A stretch of DNA of 64,000 bases from Pectinatus cerevisiiphilus (GCF_004341685.1 NZ_SMAA01000003.1:1-64000), one strand, 5' to 3'; positions 47,234 to 56,953 are shown, counted from the stretch's first letter. The notes: generated from the letters alone by a model not told the origin. Numbers and translations: made by a program.

Positions 47234-48484
47234 ATGCGAGTTGAATTAATTACCACCGGTAGTGAGCTTTTATTAGGACAGATTGTGAATACTAACAGTG
47301 CTTATATGGCATCCCATCTGAATGATATTGGTTTTGATGTATTATATCAGACTACTGTTGGTGATAATTACAATAGGATGAAAAAAGTTATTGAAAATGC
47401 TTTAACACGGGCTGACATAGTTATAACGACGGGTGGATTAGGACCTACCCAAGGCGATATAACCAAATATGTCTGCGCGGAAATAACAGGTAAAAAAATG
47501 GTCACGCATGAAGAAAGTAAAAAGAGAATGTATGACCATTTTAAAGAAAAAGATATTCCTATGACTGAAAATAATTTGCGACAAGTGCTCGTACCTGATG
47601 GGGCAGATGTTTTTGTCAATTATAATGGTATTGCACCAGGCATTGTGCAGAATTATGATGGTAAGTTCCTTATCAATCTGCCAGGACCGCCTCGTGAAAT
47701 GAAAAATATGTTTGATAAATCATTGAAACCATTTTTAAAGGATAAATTCGGTATAGAACATGTGATTTATTCTGTAGTGCTTGATACATTTGACATAGGT
47801 GAATCATTTCTCGAAACGGAAATACGCGACCTTATTTTAAAACAGCACAATCCTACCTTGGCATTGCTTGTCCGTCCAAGCGGTGTAATCATTCGTATTA
47901 CGGCCAAGGCCAATAGCATAGAGGAGGCAAAACAGCTAATCAAGCCTGTTGAAGCAGAAATCTATTCTCGTGTTGGCCAATATATTTATGCAATTGACGA
48001 TGAACCAATGGAAAATGTTGTAGGACATCTTTTACTCGCCAAAAAGATGACTATTGCATGTGCAGAATCATGTACAGGTGGTTTATTGACAAGTCGTCTG
48101 ACGGACATAGCAGGCAGCTCTGCATATGTGGCAGGTAGCGTAGTGTCCTATTCCAATCAGGTGAAAATAGAACAACTTCATGTAGATGCGACAGTCCTTC
48201 AGGAAAAAGGGGCAGTTAGTGAAGAAACAGCCAAATATATGGCTGAAGGAATAGCAGCTATTATGAAGACAGATATAGGTGTAAGTGTAACAGGAATAGC
48301 CGGACCAGGTGGCGGAACAGCTGAAAAACCGGTAGGGCTTGTTTATATAGCTGTTACTGGCAGCAAGGGAACATATGTTGTTAAAAATTTATTTTCAGGA
48401 AAAAGAGAAGAAATTAAATATCGTACTACGCAAAAGGCGTTAAATATGATACGATTATATCTGGAAGATAAATCTGTATTATAG
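47234..48484 (+). CDS. cinA: CinA (NMN deamidase / competence-damage protein)
   Basis: 416 residues. N-terminal MoCF-type domain (about 1-170) with TTGGLGPTQGDITK and C-terminal CinA amidase domain (about 255-410) with ACAESCTGGLLTSRL and GIAGPGGGTAEKPVG. It hydrolyses NMN to nicotinate mononucleotide in the pyridine nucleotide cycle and may detoxify ADP-ribose. ATG start preceded by GGGGATTAGAAAG. Full-length compared with the family. Confidence 0.94.
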   Translation: MRVELITTGSELLLGQIVNTNSAYMASHLNDIGFDVLYQTTVGDNYNRMKKVIENALTRADIVITTGGLGPTQGDITKYVCAEITGKKMVTHEESKKRMYDHFKEKDIPMTENNLRQVLVPDGADVFVNYNGIAPGIVQNYDGKFLINLPGPPREMKNMFDKSLKPFLKDKFGIEHVIYSVVLDTFDIGESFLETEIRDLILKQHNPTLALLVRPSGVIIRITAKANSIEEAKQLIKPVEAEIYSRVGQYIYAIDDEPMENVVGHLLLAKKMTIACAESCTGGLLTSRLTDIAGSSAYVAGSVVSYSNQVKIEQLHVDATVLQEKGAVSEETAKYMAEGIAAIMKTDIGVSVTGIAGPGGGTAEKPVGLVYIAVTGSKGTYVVKNLFSGKREEIKYRTTQKALNMIRLYLEDKSVL

Positions 48485-48663
48485 TTAATGGATTTATTTT
48501 AAATAATTTTTATCGATGGATTGTTCTTTCCGCAGAATCATTTTGTTCCTGATATGTGGGATATGAAGTGTAATGCTAAGCGTGTCTTTATTGTTTATGA
48601 AAAAGGAAAGTAGAGTCTTGAAGATAAATGAGTTAAGAAATTAAAAAGCAGGAGGATCTATTT

Positions 48664-50271
48664 TTGAAAAGTGAAATTGTGTCATTTGGCGATATTGCTC
48701 TGAGCAAAAAAATTGTTAATGCATTGAGTGACATGGGGTTTGAGGAACCTTCGCCTATTCAGGCAAAGACCATTCCTTTAGTCCTAGAAGGAGACGATGT
48801 ATTAGGACAGGCTCAGACGGGAACAGGTAAAACAGCTGCTTTCGGCATACCTACAATCGAAAAGATTGATGAAACAGATCGCCATATACAAGCACTTGTT
48901 ATAGCACCTACAAGAGAGTTGGCTATTCAAGTAGCGGAAGAATTAAATAAAATAGGTAAGTATAAACGTATAAAGACGCTGCCTATTTACGGCGGGCAAA
49001 TGATTGAACGCCAGATTCGTGCCTTGAAAAACGGCATAAAGATTATAGTGGGAACACCAGGACGGCTTTTAGATCATATAAACCGGAAAACAATAAATCT
49101 TAGCTATGTAAGAACACTTATTTTAGATGAAGCAGATGAAATGCTTGATATGGGATTTATTGATGATATAAAAACAATAATGTCCAACATTCCTAATGAA
49201 AACCGCCAAACATTGCTGTTTTCAGCTACAATGCCAGCTTCTATTGAAAAATTGGCACAAGGCTATATGAATAAACCAAAGAAGATATTGATTAGCAGAG
49301 AGCATTTGACGGTGCCCCTTATTGATCAAATTTATTATGAAACCAGAGAAAAATTTGATGGTTTATGCCGTGTCCTTGATGTGGAAGGAACTGGTAAGTT
49401 CATTATTTTCTGCCGTACCAAGAAAAATGTAGATGATATTCTGGCCTCCCTGGAAGCCCGTGGTTATATGGCCGGCGGACTGCATGGAGATATGAACCAA
49501 GCACAGCGTCAAAGAGTAATGAAGAAGTTTCGTGATGGTAAATTAGATATTCTGATTGCTACTGATGTTGCGGCTAGAGGTATAGATATAGATGATATTA
49601 CACATGTTATCAATTATGATATACCGCAGGATCATGAATCATATGTACATCGTATAGGTAGAACAGGCAGGGCAGGACGCAGCGGTATTGCTATAACCTT
49701 TATAGAACCGCGTGAATATCGCCAGCTTCGCCTCATTGAAAAATTGATCAAGCATAAAATGATACGTGGTCAATTACCGACATCAGCAGATGTATTGGAA
49801 CTTCAAAAGGAATCCATTAAAGAAAAACTGGTGAAGGTACTTCAGGCTAATAATTATTCTGATTATCATATGATAATATCAGATTTAGTTTCCGAACAAT
49901 ATGATTCACTGGATATTGCTGCAGCTGCGGTAAAATTATCTGTTGAAGGCTTAAAAGACCGTGATCAGGATGGTACTGATGAAGGCGGCAATATTGAACG
50001 GAAGTTTGATAATAGTGGCGGCGCACCTGGTATGGTGAGATTGTTCATCAATATAGGTCGCAACCAAAAAATACGGCCGGAAGATATAGTTCGCTTTATA
50101 GCTACAGAAGCTGATATTCCCGGTAACATAATCGGTGTAATAAATATATATGATAAATTCACTTTTGTTGAAGTGCCGCGCAATGTGGCTGAAAGAGTTA
50201 TTTCAGTGATGCATAGGAATACATTAAAAGGTTATAAAATTAATGTAGAACCGGCAAAAAATCGCAATTAA
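48664..50271 (+). CDS. deaD: DEAD-box RNA helicase (DeaD/CshA type)
   Basis: 535 residues. Helicase core: Q motif FEEPSPIQ, Walker A AQTGTGKT at 50-57, DEAD in ILDEADEMLD, SAT and HRIGRTGRAGRSG. A DbpA/CsdA RNA-binding domain follows near 455-528 (VRLFINIGRNQKIRPEDIV). Start TTG with AGGAGG 10 bases upstream. It remodels RNA and likely helps ribosome assembly or cold adaptation; the 179-base leader would fit cold control but shows no clear structure. Confidence 0.9.
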   Translation: MKSEIVSFGDIALSKKIVNALSDMGFEEPSPIQAKTIPLVLEGDDVLGQAQTGTGKTAAFGIPTIEKIDETDRHIQALVIAPTRELAIQVAEELNKIGKYKRIKTLPIYGGQMIERQIRALKNGIKIIVGTPGRLLDHINRKTINLSYVRTLILDEADEMLDMGFIDDIKTIMSNIPNENRQTLLFSATMPASIEKLAQGYMNKPKKILISREHLTVPLIDQIYYETREKFDGLCRVLDVEGTGKFIIFCRTKKNVDDILASLEARGYMAGGLHGDMNQAQRQRVMKKFRDGKLDILIATDVAARGIDIDDITHVINYDIPQDHESYVHRIGRTGRAGRSGIAITFIEPREYRQLRLIEKLIKHKMIRGQLPTSADVLELQKESIKEKLVKVLQANNYSDYHMIISDLVSEQYDSLDIAAAAVKLSVEGLKDRDQDGTDEGGNIERKFDNSGGAPGMVRLFINIGRNQKIRPEDIVRFIATEADIPGNIIGVINIYDKFTFVEVPRNVAERVISVMHRNTLKGYKINVEPAKNRN

Positions 50272-50330
50272 GTTGATGTTCATATAATACTTCCCAAGCT
50301 TTGCGGTGTTGATTAACTGCAAAAGAGATT

Positions 50331-50368
50331 AAAGATGCGTGGATTTATTCTATGCATCTTTTATTTTA
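50331..50368 (+). terminator. Intrinsic terminator after deaD
   Basis: Stem AAAGATGC (50331-50338) with GCATCTTT (50354-50361), 15-base loop, and a T-rich tail to about 50368. It is a weaker structure than the palindrome that follows it. Confidence 0.55.
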
Positions 50369-50369
50369 T

Positions 50370-50413
50370 AAAAAAGCTGTAGCGCAGAAAATTTTCTGCG
50401 CTACAGCTTTTTT
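50370..50413. terminator. Perfect 44-nt palindrome, bidirectional terminator
   Basis: 50370-50391 and 50392-50413 are exact reverse complements with no loop left over. The stem AGCTGTAGCGCAG is flanked by six A and six T, so it terminates both the plus-strand helicase and the minus-strand glmM. Confidence 0.85.
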
Positions 50414-50431
50414 AATCGAAGGAAAGGGGAA

Positions 50432-51781
50432 TCAGCCTTGTTCTTCTTTGATGATATCACCAATAGATTGGCAAATACTTTCCAATTGTTTTTGGTCAGG
50501 GCCTTCGGCCATTACGCGTATTAAAGGTTCCGTACCAGAAGGGCGCACTAAAATACGACCGTCGCAGCCAAGTTCTGTTTCACCTTTTTTAATAGCCTGT
50601 TTGATTACGTCATTGTCCTGCCAGCCATCTTTAGAAGCAACATGCACATTGAGCAGTAACTGGGGATAACTTATCATCGTATCAACTATTTGGGAGGCTT
50701 TAATTTTATTCGTGACAATATGGGCGAGCACTTGTAGGGCAGTAATGAGTCCATCGCCTGTAGTGGCGAAGTCAGTGAAGATAACATGCCCAGATTGTTC
50801 CCCACCCAAATTGTAATTGTTCTTTTTCATATTTTCTAAGACGTAGCGATCGCCTACAGCTGTAATTTCAACTTTACAGCCATTTGCCTTGAGTGCTTTG
50901 TGAAAACCAATATTGGCCATAACTGTTGAAACAACTGTATTGTTATGGAGTTCATTTCTCTTTTTCATCGCCAGGGCACAGGCGACAATAATATGGTCAC
51001 CATCAATAACGCGTCCTTTTTCATCAACGCAAAGGCAGCGGTCTGCATCGCCGTCATGGGCTACACCAATATCTGCCCCGTGGGATAAAACCTCTTTCTG
51101 TAAGTTTTCTAAATGTGTTGAACCACAATTATCGTTTATGTTAATTCCATCAGGGCTGTCATTGATAACTATAAGTTTTGCCCCAAGCCTGCGTAAAACT
51201 GCTGGCATTGATTCGTAGGCGGCACCGTTGGCGCAGTCAAGGACAATTTTTAAATCAGTGAGCTTGATATTTATAGTTGAAGTAACATAATCAATGTAAT
51301 CATACACTAAATCATGGCGGTATGTGATCATTCCTACATTTTTACCGGTGGCACGGGGAAAAGTGTCATTGACACTGATCTGGTGGACTATTTCGGCGAC
51401 TTCATCTTCAACTTCGTCAGGTAGTTTATAACCATCACCACCAAAAAATTTTATACCATTATCATGAAATGGATTATGTGATGCAGAAATCACTATACCG
51501 GCTTTTGCCTTATGTTTTTTTGTCAAGTAAGCTATCGCAGGAGTGGGGATAATGCCGGTTATAATGACATTACCACCTGCTGAACAAATACCGGCAGCTA
51601 ATGCTGCTTCGAACATGGCTCCTGAAATTCTGGTGTCGCGGCCAATAAGAATTTTACAGTTTTCCTTATCATTTTTATCAAAATATAAGGCAGCAGCCCT
51701 GCCAAGATTATAAGCAAGTTCAGCTGTCAATTCTTTATTAGCTTCACCACGTACGCCATCTGTGCCAAAAAGTCTAGTCAT
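50432..51781 (-). CDS. glmM: Phosphoglucosamine mutase
   Basis: 449 residues. Converts glucosamine-6-phosphate to glucosamine-1-phosphate for UDP-GlcNAc. Catalytic serine S101 in VISASHNP, metal loop HDGDADRCL and substrate loop GEQSGHV. ATG with GAGGAGAG upstream. Last gene of the cdaA operon, 39 bases after the COG2509 flavoprotein. In Bacillus and Listeria GlmM is inhibited by CdaA; the conserved linkage is kept here apart from the insertion. Confidence 0.96.
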   Translation of the reverse strand: MTRLFGTDGVRGEANKELTAELAYNLGRAAALYFDKNDKENCKILIGRDTRISGAMFEAALAAGICSAGGNVIITGIIPTPAIAYLTKKHKAKAGIVISASHNPFHDNGIKFFGGDGYKLPDEVEDEVAEIVHQISVNDTFPRATGKNVGMITYRHDLVYDYIDYVTSTINIKLTDLKIVLDCANGAAYESMPAVLRRLGAKLIVINDSPDGININDNCGSTHLENLQKEVLSHGADIGVAHDGDADRCLCVDEKGRVIDGDHIIVACALAMKKRNELHNNTVVSTVMANIGFHKALKANGCKVEITAVGDRYVLENMKKNNYNLGGEQSGHVIFTDFATTGDGLITALQVLAHIVTNKIKASQIVDTMISYPQLLLNVHVASKDGWQDNDVIKQAIKKGETELGCDGRILVRPSGTEPLIRVMAEGPDQKQLESICQSIGDIIKEEQG

Positions 51782-51820
51782 TAAAGAAATCTCTCCTCGA
51801 AATTTAATTTGATTTAATTA

Positions 51821-53446
51821 TTAGATTTTATTTTGTTTTGTCTGTATATAACTTAGGGCAGCGTTGATTCCGTCTATTGCAGCACTCATTATGCCGCCTG
51901 CATAACCTGCTCCTTCACCGATAGGATAGAGTCCTCCTGTGTTAGTAGAAAGAAGGGTATCCTTATCCCTTAAAATACGGCATGGTGAAGAAGAACGCAT
52001 TTCAAGACCTGTCAATATTGCCGATTCATTAGCAAAGCCAGGAATCTTTTTTTCAAAAGAAGGTAATGCCAGTTCAATTGATGTTGCTATTCTAGCAGGG
52101 AGTAGTGTATGCAGATCAGCTAAAGTAACGCCTGGTTTATAAGTAGGGACAGTGAGAAATTTATCAGAACCATGTTTATGTTTTAAAAAGTCGCCTACAG
52201 TTTGAACCGGAGCATAGTAATTTTTTCCGCCGGCAATATATGCGATATTTTCATAATGCCGCTGGAATTCAATTCCGGCTAAAGGATCATTACCAAAATC
52301 AGCAGGTGTCACAGGGGATAGTAAAGCACTGTTGGCAATACCCGAGTTTCTGGCATGATAACTCATCCCATTAGTGGTAAGGTATTTCTTTTCTGAAGCG
52401 GCAGCCACTACTTTTCCGCCTGGACACATACAAAAGGAATAACAGGATAAAGCTTTTTCCCGATCCTGCCATGTCAAAGCATAGTCCGCAGCAGGTAAAC
52501 GTGCATTGCCCGCATCCACGCCGTATTGTGCGGTATCTATCAAAGCCTGTGGATGCTCAATACGTACACCTATGGCAAAAGGCTTGGCCTGCATTTGGAC
52601 ACCTTTTTGCAGAAGCATTTCGTACGTGTCACGGGCACTATGTCCTATGCCTAGAAATAAGGCGTCACAAGGGATTTCTTCTTTCGCCTGCGTAACTATT
52701 CCCTGTAATTGTTTATTAACTATTTTTAAATCGGTAAGCCTAGTAAGAAAATATATGGAAGCATTTGCTTTTAAAAGCTTTTTACGGATGTTTTTCACCA
52801 CTCTGCGCAATATATCTGTACCAATATGTGGTTTATGCAAATAGCATATTTCCGGGGGCGCGCCGGCTTCAACAAAATCGGCTAATACTTGCTGTATCTT
52901 GGCATCGTTGATTCGAGTGGTCAATTTTCCATCAGAAAAAGCACCAGCTCCGCCTTCCCCAAATTGCATATTAGAATAAAAGTTAAGGTTGCCTGTGCGC
53001 CAAAAGTCTTTTATATCTTGGTGCCTTGTATCAACGTCGCAGCCTCTTTCTAAAATAAGAGGCCAATATCCATATCGGCATAATGTCAGCGCACAAAACA
53101 TACCGGCAGGACCAAACCCTACGATGATAGGGCGAGGATCGGTGTAATGCTTTGTTACTGGTATGGCAGGCATTGCATTTACTGCGGGCGGTATATCAGT
53201 AATAATATTTTTATTTGTCTTTAAGCGTTTGGCAAAATGTTTTTTGTCAATGCCATCATTTAAAAGCACATCGATGGTAAAGACATTATAGATGGGAGCG
53301 TTTTTATACCTTCGAGCATCGATGGCCTTGTGGATAATAGTTATTTTTTTGATATAGCTATCTGAAATTTTCAGATAGCTGGCAACTATTTTTTCCAAAG
53401 GATCGGTATTGTCGAAAGGAACATTTAAATTTTTTATACGGATCAA
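51821..53446 (-). CDS. FAD-dependent oxidoreductase (COG2509)
   Basis: 541 residues. Uncharacterised NAD(FAD)-utilising dehydrogenase family. A 100-residue N-terminal domain precedes the FAD site IVGFGPAGMFCALTLCRYG near 107-125; FGEGGAGAFSDGKLTTR and the C-terminal GEGAGYAGGIMSAAIDG complete it. Start TTG overlaps the cdaR stop (TTGA), with AAGGAG upstream. It lies between cdaR and glmM, which are normally adjacent. The reaction is unknown. Confidence 0.85.
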   Translation of the reverse strand: MIRIKNLNVPFDNTDPLEKIVASYLKISDSYIKKITIIHKAIDARRYKNAPIYNVFTIDVLLNDGIDKKHFAKRLKTNKNIITDIPPAVNAMPAIPVTKHYTDPRPIIVGFGPAGMFCALTLCRYGYWPLILERGCDVDTRHQDIKDFWRTGNLNFYSNMQFGEGGAGAFSDGKLTTRINDAKIQQVLADFVEAGAPPEICYLHKPHIGTDILRRVVKNIRKKLLKANASIYFLTRLTDLKIVNKQLQGIVTQAKEEIPCDALFLGIGHSARDTYEMLLQKGVQMQAKPFAIGVRIEHPQALIDTAQYGVDAGNARLPAADYALTWQDREKALSCYSFCMCPGGKVVAAASEKKYLTTNGMSYHARNSGIANSALLSPVTPADFGNDPLAGIEFQRHYENIAYIAGGKNYYAPVQTVGDFLKHKHGSDKFLTVPTYKPGVTLADLHTLLPARIATSIELALPSFEKKIPGFANESAILTGLEMRSSSPCRILRDKDTLLSTNTGGLYPIGEGAGYAGGIMSAAIDGINAALSYIQTKQNKI

Positions 53447-54393
53447 TTTTTCGAATCATCTCCTTGTTTAACGGGTTCTTTTTCAGAAATTTTAATGCTT
53501 ACCTTGACTGTGTTAGTGGAAACCGTGATTCCATCAGGAACTGCTAAATTGACAGTTTGTTCACCCGAACTCGTCATTTTAGCTAAAGAAATCTTTGCGG
53601 TATCAAGGGAATTTATTGTAGAAATTACTTGTGGATTGCCTGTTATTTCTACCTTATCAGGTGTTGTTTTTAAAGAATCAAGCGTAAACTCTGTCGGCAG
53701 GTCAGAATCGGCTATGGGCCTTACTGCGACAACTTTATGGGTAAGCCCATGAGCTAGGGTGATGCTGGCGTTGACAGTGGAACTTAAAAGCGTAACGTCG
53801 CTGACTTCTTTATTATTGTCATCTACAGCGCGAAGCGGAACGATGACAGTGAAATCATCCTTATTATTGTCCAGCCCTATATAACCTATAGCCTTGCGGA
53901 CTTGGTCAACTTGTGTCCGCGGCCCTTTTACGACAATGGTATCAGCTGATTGTTTGGTGTCGGCGACAACCATATCGTCGGCAGGTTTTCCAGAAAGTAT
54001 AAGATCAATTGGAATCTGTTTCTGGATTATCTCATCGATGACAAATTTTACATTTTCTGGTGTTGAACTAATTAATTCAAAACCGGCAGGAAGCTGGATA
54101 TGGACAGGCAGAGTCTGTTCTCCTTCTTGCACATTAGCAAGGTCTACATATGCTTTAAAATCAGAGTTGTCCACAGCAGCAAATGCAGAACGAGGTGCTT
54201 TGAGGACGAGTTTTATCGTATCGCTGTCATGGTGGATTTGATAACCATCAGGCGCATTAATAATACTGAGTTGTACAGAAACCGAGCTTGTTATTGATGG
54301 ATTCTGCTCATTCATTACATACAACCATAAACCTAAAGCTAATAATAAAGATAAGCCTTTTAAAAATAAATTCTGCCTTAAAAAATTGATCAT
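53443..54393 (-). CDS. cdaR: YbbR-domain protein, CdaA regulator
   Basis: 316 residues. One N-terminal membrane helix (about 11-26) and then YbbR repeats outside the cytoplasm, e.g. INAPDGYQI, LPAGFELISSTPENVKFVID and TPDKVEITGNPQVI. It binds and regulates the diadenylate cyclase encoded just upstream, whose gene it overlaps by four bases. GGAGG 11 bases before the ATG. Confidence 0.9.
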   Translation of the reverse strand: MINFLRQNLFLKGLSLLLALGLWLYVMNEQNPSITSSVSVQLSIINAPDGYQIHHDSDTIKLVLKAPRSAFAAVDNSDFKAYVDLANVQEGEQTLPVHIQLPAGFELISSTPENVKFVIDEIIQKQIPIDLILSGKPADDMVVADTKQSADTIVVKGPRTQVDQVRKAIGYIGLDNNKDDFTVIVPLRAVDDNNKEVSDVTLLSSTVNASITLAHGLTHKVVAVRPIADSDLPTEFTLDSLKTTPDKVEITGNPQVISTINSLDTAKISLAKMTSSGEQTVNLAVPDGITVSTNTVKVSIKISEKEPVKQGDDSKN

Positions 54394-55214
54394 TTTTTAT
54401 TGTTCCTCCAGTTCCTGATAAAATCGCTGAACACAGAAGATTTTTGGGAAAACAGCGGTATCAGATACTGCTTGAGTTGGTCTGAATCCAAATGCCTGTA
54501 TATGCGGCCGTGCTCGGCAACGGATATCGTCCCTGTTTCTTCACTTACTACTACCACTACCGCGTCACATTGTTCAGATAAGCCGATAGCTGCGCGATGG
54601 CGTGTACCAAGTTCTGTACTGAGGGTACGGTCATCAGTGAGCGGTAGCAGACAGCCAGAAGCAATGATACGTTTTCCCCTGATGATTGTGGCACCGTCAT
54701 GGAGAGGCGTATTGACAATAAAAATATTCATCAGCAGTTCAGAGGATACCACTCCGTCTATGAAAATACCATTTGAAGCTATATCATCAAGACCCATTTC
54801 TCGTTCAATAACGATAAGCGCACCCGTTTTTTTCTGTGCCATACGTACGACGGCAGAATCAATTTCGTTGACAAGACTGCGCGCTTCGTGGATATCTAAT
54901 AGCGATGAGCGTACAAAGACTCGTCCTTGCCCGATATGTTCAAGAGCGCGGCGCAGTTCAGGTTGAAAAACAATTGGTAGGGCTACAAACAGTAATGTTA
55001 CAGTTTTTTGCAAGAGCCAGTAAATAACGTGAAGGCCAAGCCAGTCACTCACGATGGTGAGTACTAGTAGTACGATAATGCCCTTGACCAGAGTGATTGC
55101 CCTAGTGTTTTTCAACATTTCATATGATTTATATAAAATAATGGCAACAACAATAATGTCAACGACATCAAGTGCACTGATAGTTGATAATAATCCTTTT
55201 ATTTCTATTAACAT
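54390..55214 (-). CDS. cdaA: Membrane diadenylate cyclase CdaA
   Basis: 274 residues. Three N-terminal membrane segments (about 15-80), then a DisA_N domain with DGA at 173-175 and RHR at 205-207, the ATP-binding motifs. It makes c-di-AMP from two ATP. AAGGAG 8 bases before the ATG. First gene of cdaA-cdaR-COG2509-glmM. Confidence 0.96.
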   Translation of the reverse strand: MLIEIKGLLSTISALDVVDIIVVAIILYKSYEMLKNTRAITLVKGIIVLLVLTIVSDWLGLHVIYWLLQKTVTLLFVALPIVFQPELRRALEHIGQGRVFVRSSLLDIHEARSLVNEIDSAVVRMAQKKTGALIVIEREMGLDDIASNGIFIDGVVSSELLMNIFIVNTPLHDGATIIRGKRIIASGCLLPLTDDRTLSTELGTRHRAAIGLSEQCDAVVVVVSEETGTISVAEHGRIYRHLDSDQLKQYLIPLFSQKSSVFSDFIRNWRNNKK

Positions 55215-55345
55215 TACGATTCTCCTTAGAAAAGGGTATAAATAGCTATTCTATTTTTGTGGCGGAAATCCTTGCACACTAAATAATTTTCATGCAAGGG
55301 ACAGCCGATATGTAAAAGATTTACATGGATCTATATAATAGTATC

Positions 55346-55373
55346 ATATTATTTATGTATTGTGGAGTCTCAA
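55346..55373 (-). promoter_or_regulatory. Possible cdaA promoter
   Basis: Read on the minus strand: TTGAGA (55373-55368) and TAATAT (55351-55346), 16 bases apart. The leader to cdaA would be about 125 bases and holds a 7-bp hairpin at 55270-55276/55293-55299. Confidence 0.35.
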
Positions 55374-55421
55374 TAAATAAAACAAATAGGAAAATAGAAA
55401 TTTTATGGTAAAATATAATTG

Positions 55422-55450
55422 TTGACATGGATATGAGCTTGTTAATAAAA
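55422..55450 (+). promoter_or_regulatory. Possible promoter for the MBL-fold gene
   Basis: Perfect -35 TTGACA at 55422-55427, with ATAAAA at 55445-55450 after 17 bases. Transcription would then begin at about 55457, after the ATG at 55456, which supports the TTG start at 55480. Confidence 0.45.
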
Positions 55451-55479
55451 TATTAATGATTAGAAAAGAGGAGAGGAGT

Positions 55480-56196
55480 TTGAAAGATATAGTAAATATA
55501 ACATACCTATATAACAGTGGTTTTGTTGTAGAAATGGATAAGTATGCGTTAGTGTTTGATTATTATATGGATAAAACAAATTATCTATCTAAACTGTGTC
55601 AAAAGTATGATAATGTTTATTTTTTTGTATCACATAGTCATTTTGATCACTGGAATCCGGCTATAGGTGAATTTGCCCAATATGTGCGTAAATACTTTCT
55701 AAGTTACGATATACATAATAGAAATTCATTGCCGCAGGAGAAGACAGTGGTTTTGGATGAATATGATGAGTATAAGGATGATACAATAGACGTCAAATCA
55801 TATAGTTCAACTGATGCGGGAATATCTTTTCTTGTCAGTATAGGCGGCTGGAAAATATTTCATGCGGGAGATTTTAACTGGTGGCATTGGAAAGGTGATA
55901 CCAAGCAAAATAATGCTTTCGCCAGAAATGGTTTTGTTAAGCAGATGAAAAAGATTGCCGGACTAAAAGCGGATATAGCTTTTTTCCCTGTTGACAGACG
56001 TTTGGAAGAATGCTGTGATTGGGGTGTCAAAGAATTTTGCAGACAGACTGATGTCGATAATTTAATTGCCATGCATAACGCAGATCGGCAGCCTTGGCCA
56101 TTGCAACCGGATTTTGCTGGAGCCGATAAGCATATAAAGGTTTGGTCACCAGTACATCCAGGAGAAACAAAAAGAATAGAAAAATTAGAGAAATAA
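55480..56196 (+). CDS. MBL-fold metallo-hydrolase
   Basis: 238 residues from TTG 55480, preceded by GAGGAG at 55468-55473. The zinc motif HSHFDH follows FFV near residue 48, and a second histidine/aspartate site is HAGDFNWWHW near 127. A cysteine/tryptophan-rich end (CCDWGVKEFCRQ) is unusual. The fold is UlaG/RNase Z-like; the substrate is unknown. One short gap separates it from the cyclophilin gene, so they may share a transcript. Confidence 0.8.
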   Translation: MKDIVNITYLYNSGFVVEMDKYALVFDYYMDKTNYLSKLCQKYDNVYFFVSHSHFDHWNPAIGEFAQYVRKYFLSYDIHNRNSLPQEKTVVLDEYDEYKDDTIDVKSYSSTDAGISFLVSIGGWKIFHAGDFNWWHWKGDTKQNNAFARNGFVKQMKKIAGLKADIAFFPVDRRLEECCDWGVKEFCRQTDVDNLIAMHNADRQPWPLQPDFAGADKHIKVWSPVHPGETKRIEKLEK

Positions 56197-56215
56197 TTTG
56201 TTGAGGAGAATTTTA

Positions 56216-56689
56216 ATGGGAAAAAATAAGATAACGCTGTTTAAAACAAATATGGGTGATTTTGAAATTGAATTATTTGAAGATAAAGCACCGATAACAA
56301 CTAAGAATTTTTTAGATTTGATTGATAAGGGCTTTTATGATGGAGTCATTTTTCATCGTGTTATTGATGGTTTTATGATTCAGGGAGGCGATCCGGACGG
56401 TACAGGAATGGGTGGCCCTGGGTATACAATTCCAGATGAATTTGATGCCAGCCTGAAACATGATAGTGAAGGGATTTTGTCTATGGCAAATGCGGGTCCC
56501 AATACCGGTGGGTCTCAATTTTTTATAACTTTGGCGCCAACTCCATGGCTTGACGGACATCATTCGGTTTTTGGTAAAGTTATAAAGGGCATGGATACGG
56601 TTAAAAAGATTGGCCATGCAGAAACAGATTTTGAAGATAGACCTTGTGCAAAAATAGTGATCGAATCGGTTTCTGTAAAAGAAGATTAA
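56216..56689 (+). CDS. Cyclophilin-type peptidyl-prolyl isomerase
   Basis: 157 residues from ATG 56216 (GAGGAG 7 bases upstream). Folds proteins by cis-trans isomerisation of proline bonds. Core residues FHRVIDGFMIQGGDPDGTG and SQFFI, WLDGHHSVFG are all present. No signal peptide, so cytoplasmic. Confidence 0.94.
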   Translation: MGKNKITLFKTNMGDFEIELFEDKAPITTKNFLDLIDKGFYDGVIFHRVIDGFMIQGGDPDGTGMGGPGYTIPDEFDASLKHDSEGILSMANAGPNTGGSQFFITLAPTPWLDGHHSVFGKVIKGMDTVKKIGHAETDFEDRPCAKIVIESVSVKED

Positions 56690-56692
56690 AAA

Positions 56693-56953
56693 ATGGAAGC
56701 ATATACATATATGCTTTATTGCAAAGACGGAAGCTTTTATACAGGCTGGACAAATAATCTGCAAAAACGCCTGGCTGCACATAATGAGGGAAAAGGGGCA
56801 AAATATACACGAGTCCGCCTTCCGGTAAAACTTGTGTATTATGAGCGATATTCCAGTAAATCTGCGGCAATGCATAGAGAATACGAAATAAAACAACTTA
56901 CGCATGGAGAAAAAATGAGTTTGTGCAGTGATCTTAATGACAAACTTTTCTAA
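56693..56953 (+). CDS. GIY-YIG domain protein (UPF0213)
   Basis: 86 residues. Short YhbQ/YazA-like protein: YMLYCKDGSFYTGWTNN corresponds to the GIY-YIG pair, R and E residues follow at AMHREYEIK. Predicted single-domain nuclease; biological role unclear. It starts three bases after the cyclophilin gene. Confidence 0.88.
   Translation: MEAYTYMLYCKDGSFYTGWTNNLQKRLAAHNEGKGAKYTRVRLPVKLVYYERYSSKSAAMHREYEIKQLTHGEKMSLCSDLNDKLF

Noticed and set aside
48485-48663. Possible small frames in the leader of deaD
   Set aside because: Frames of 19 and 23 codons without ribosome-binding sites; nothing supports translation.
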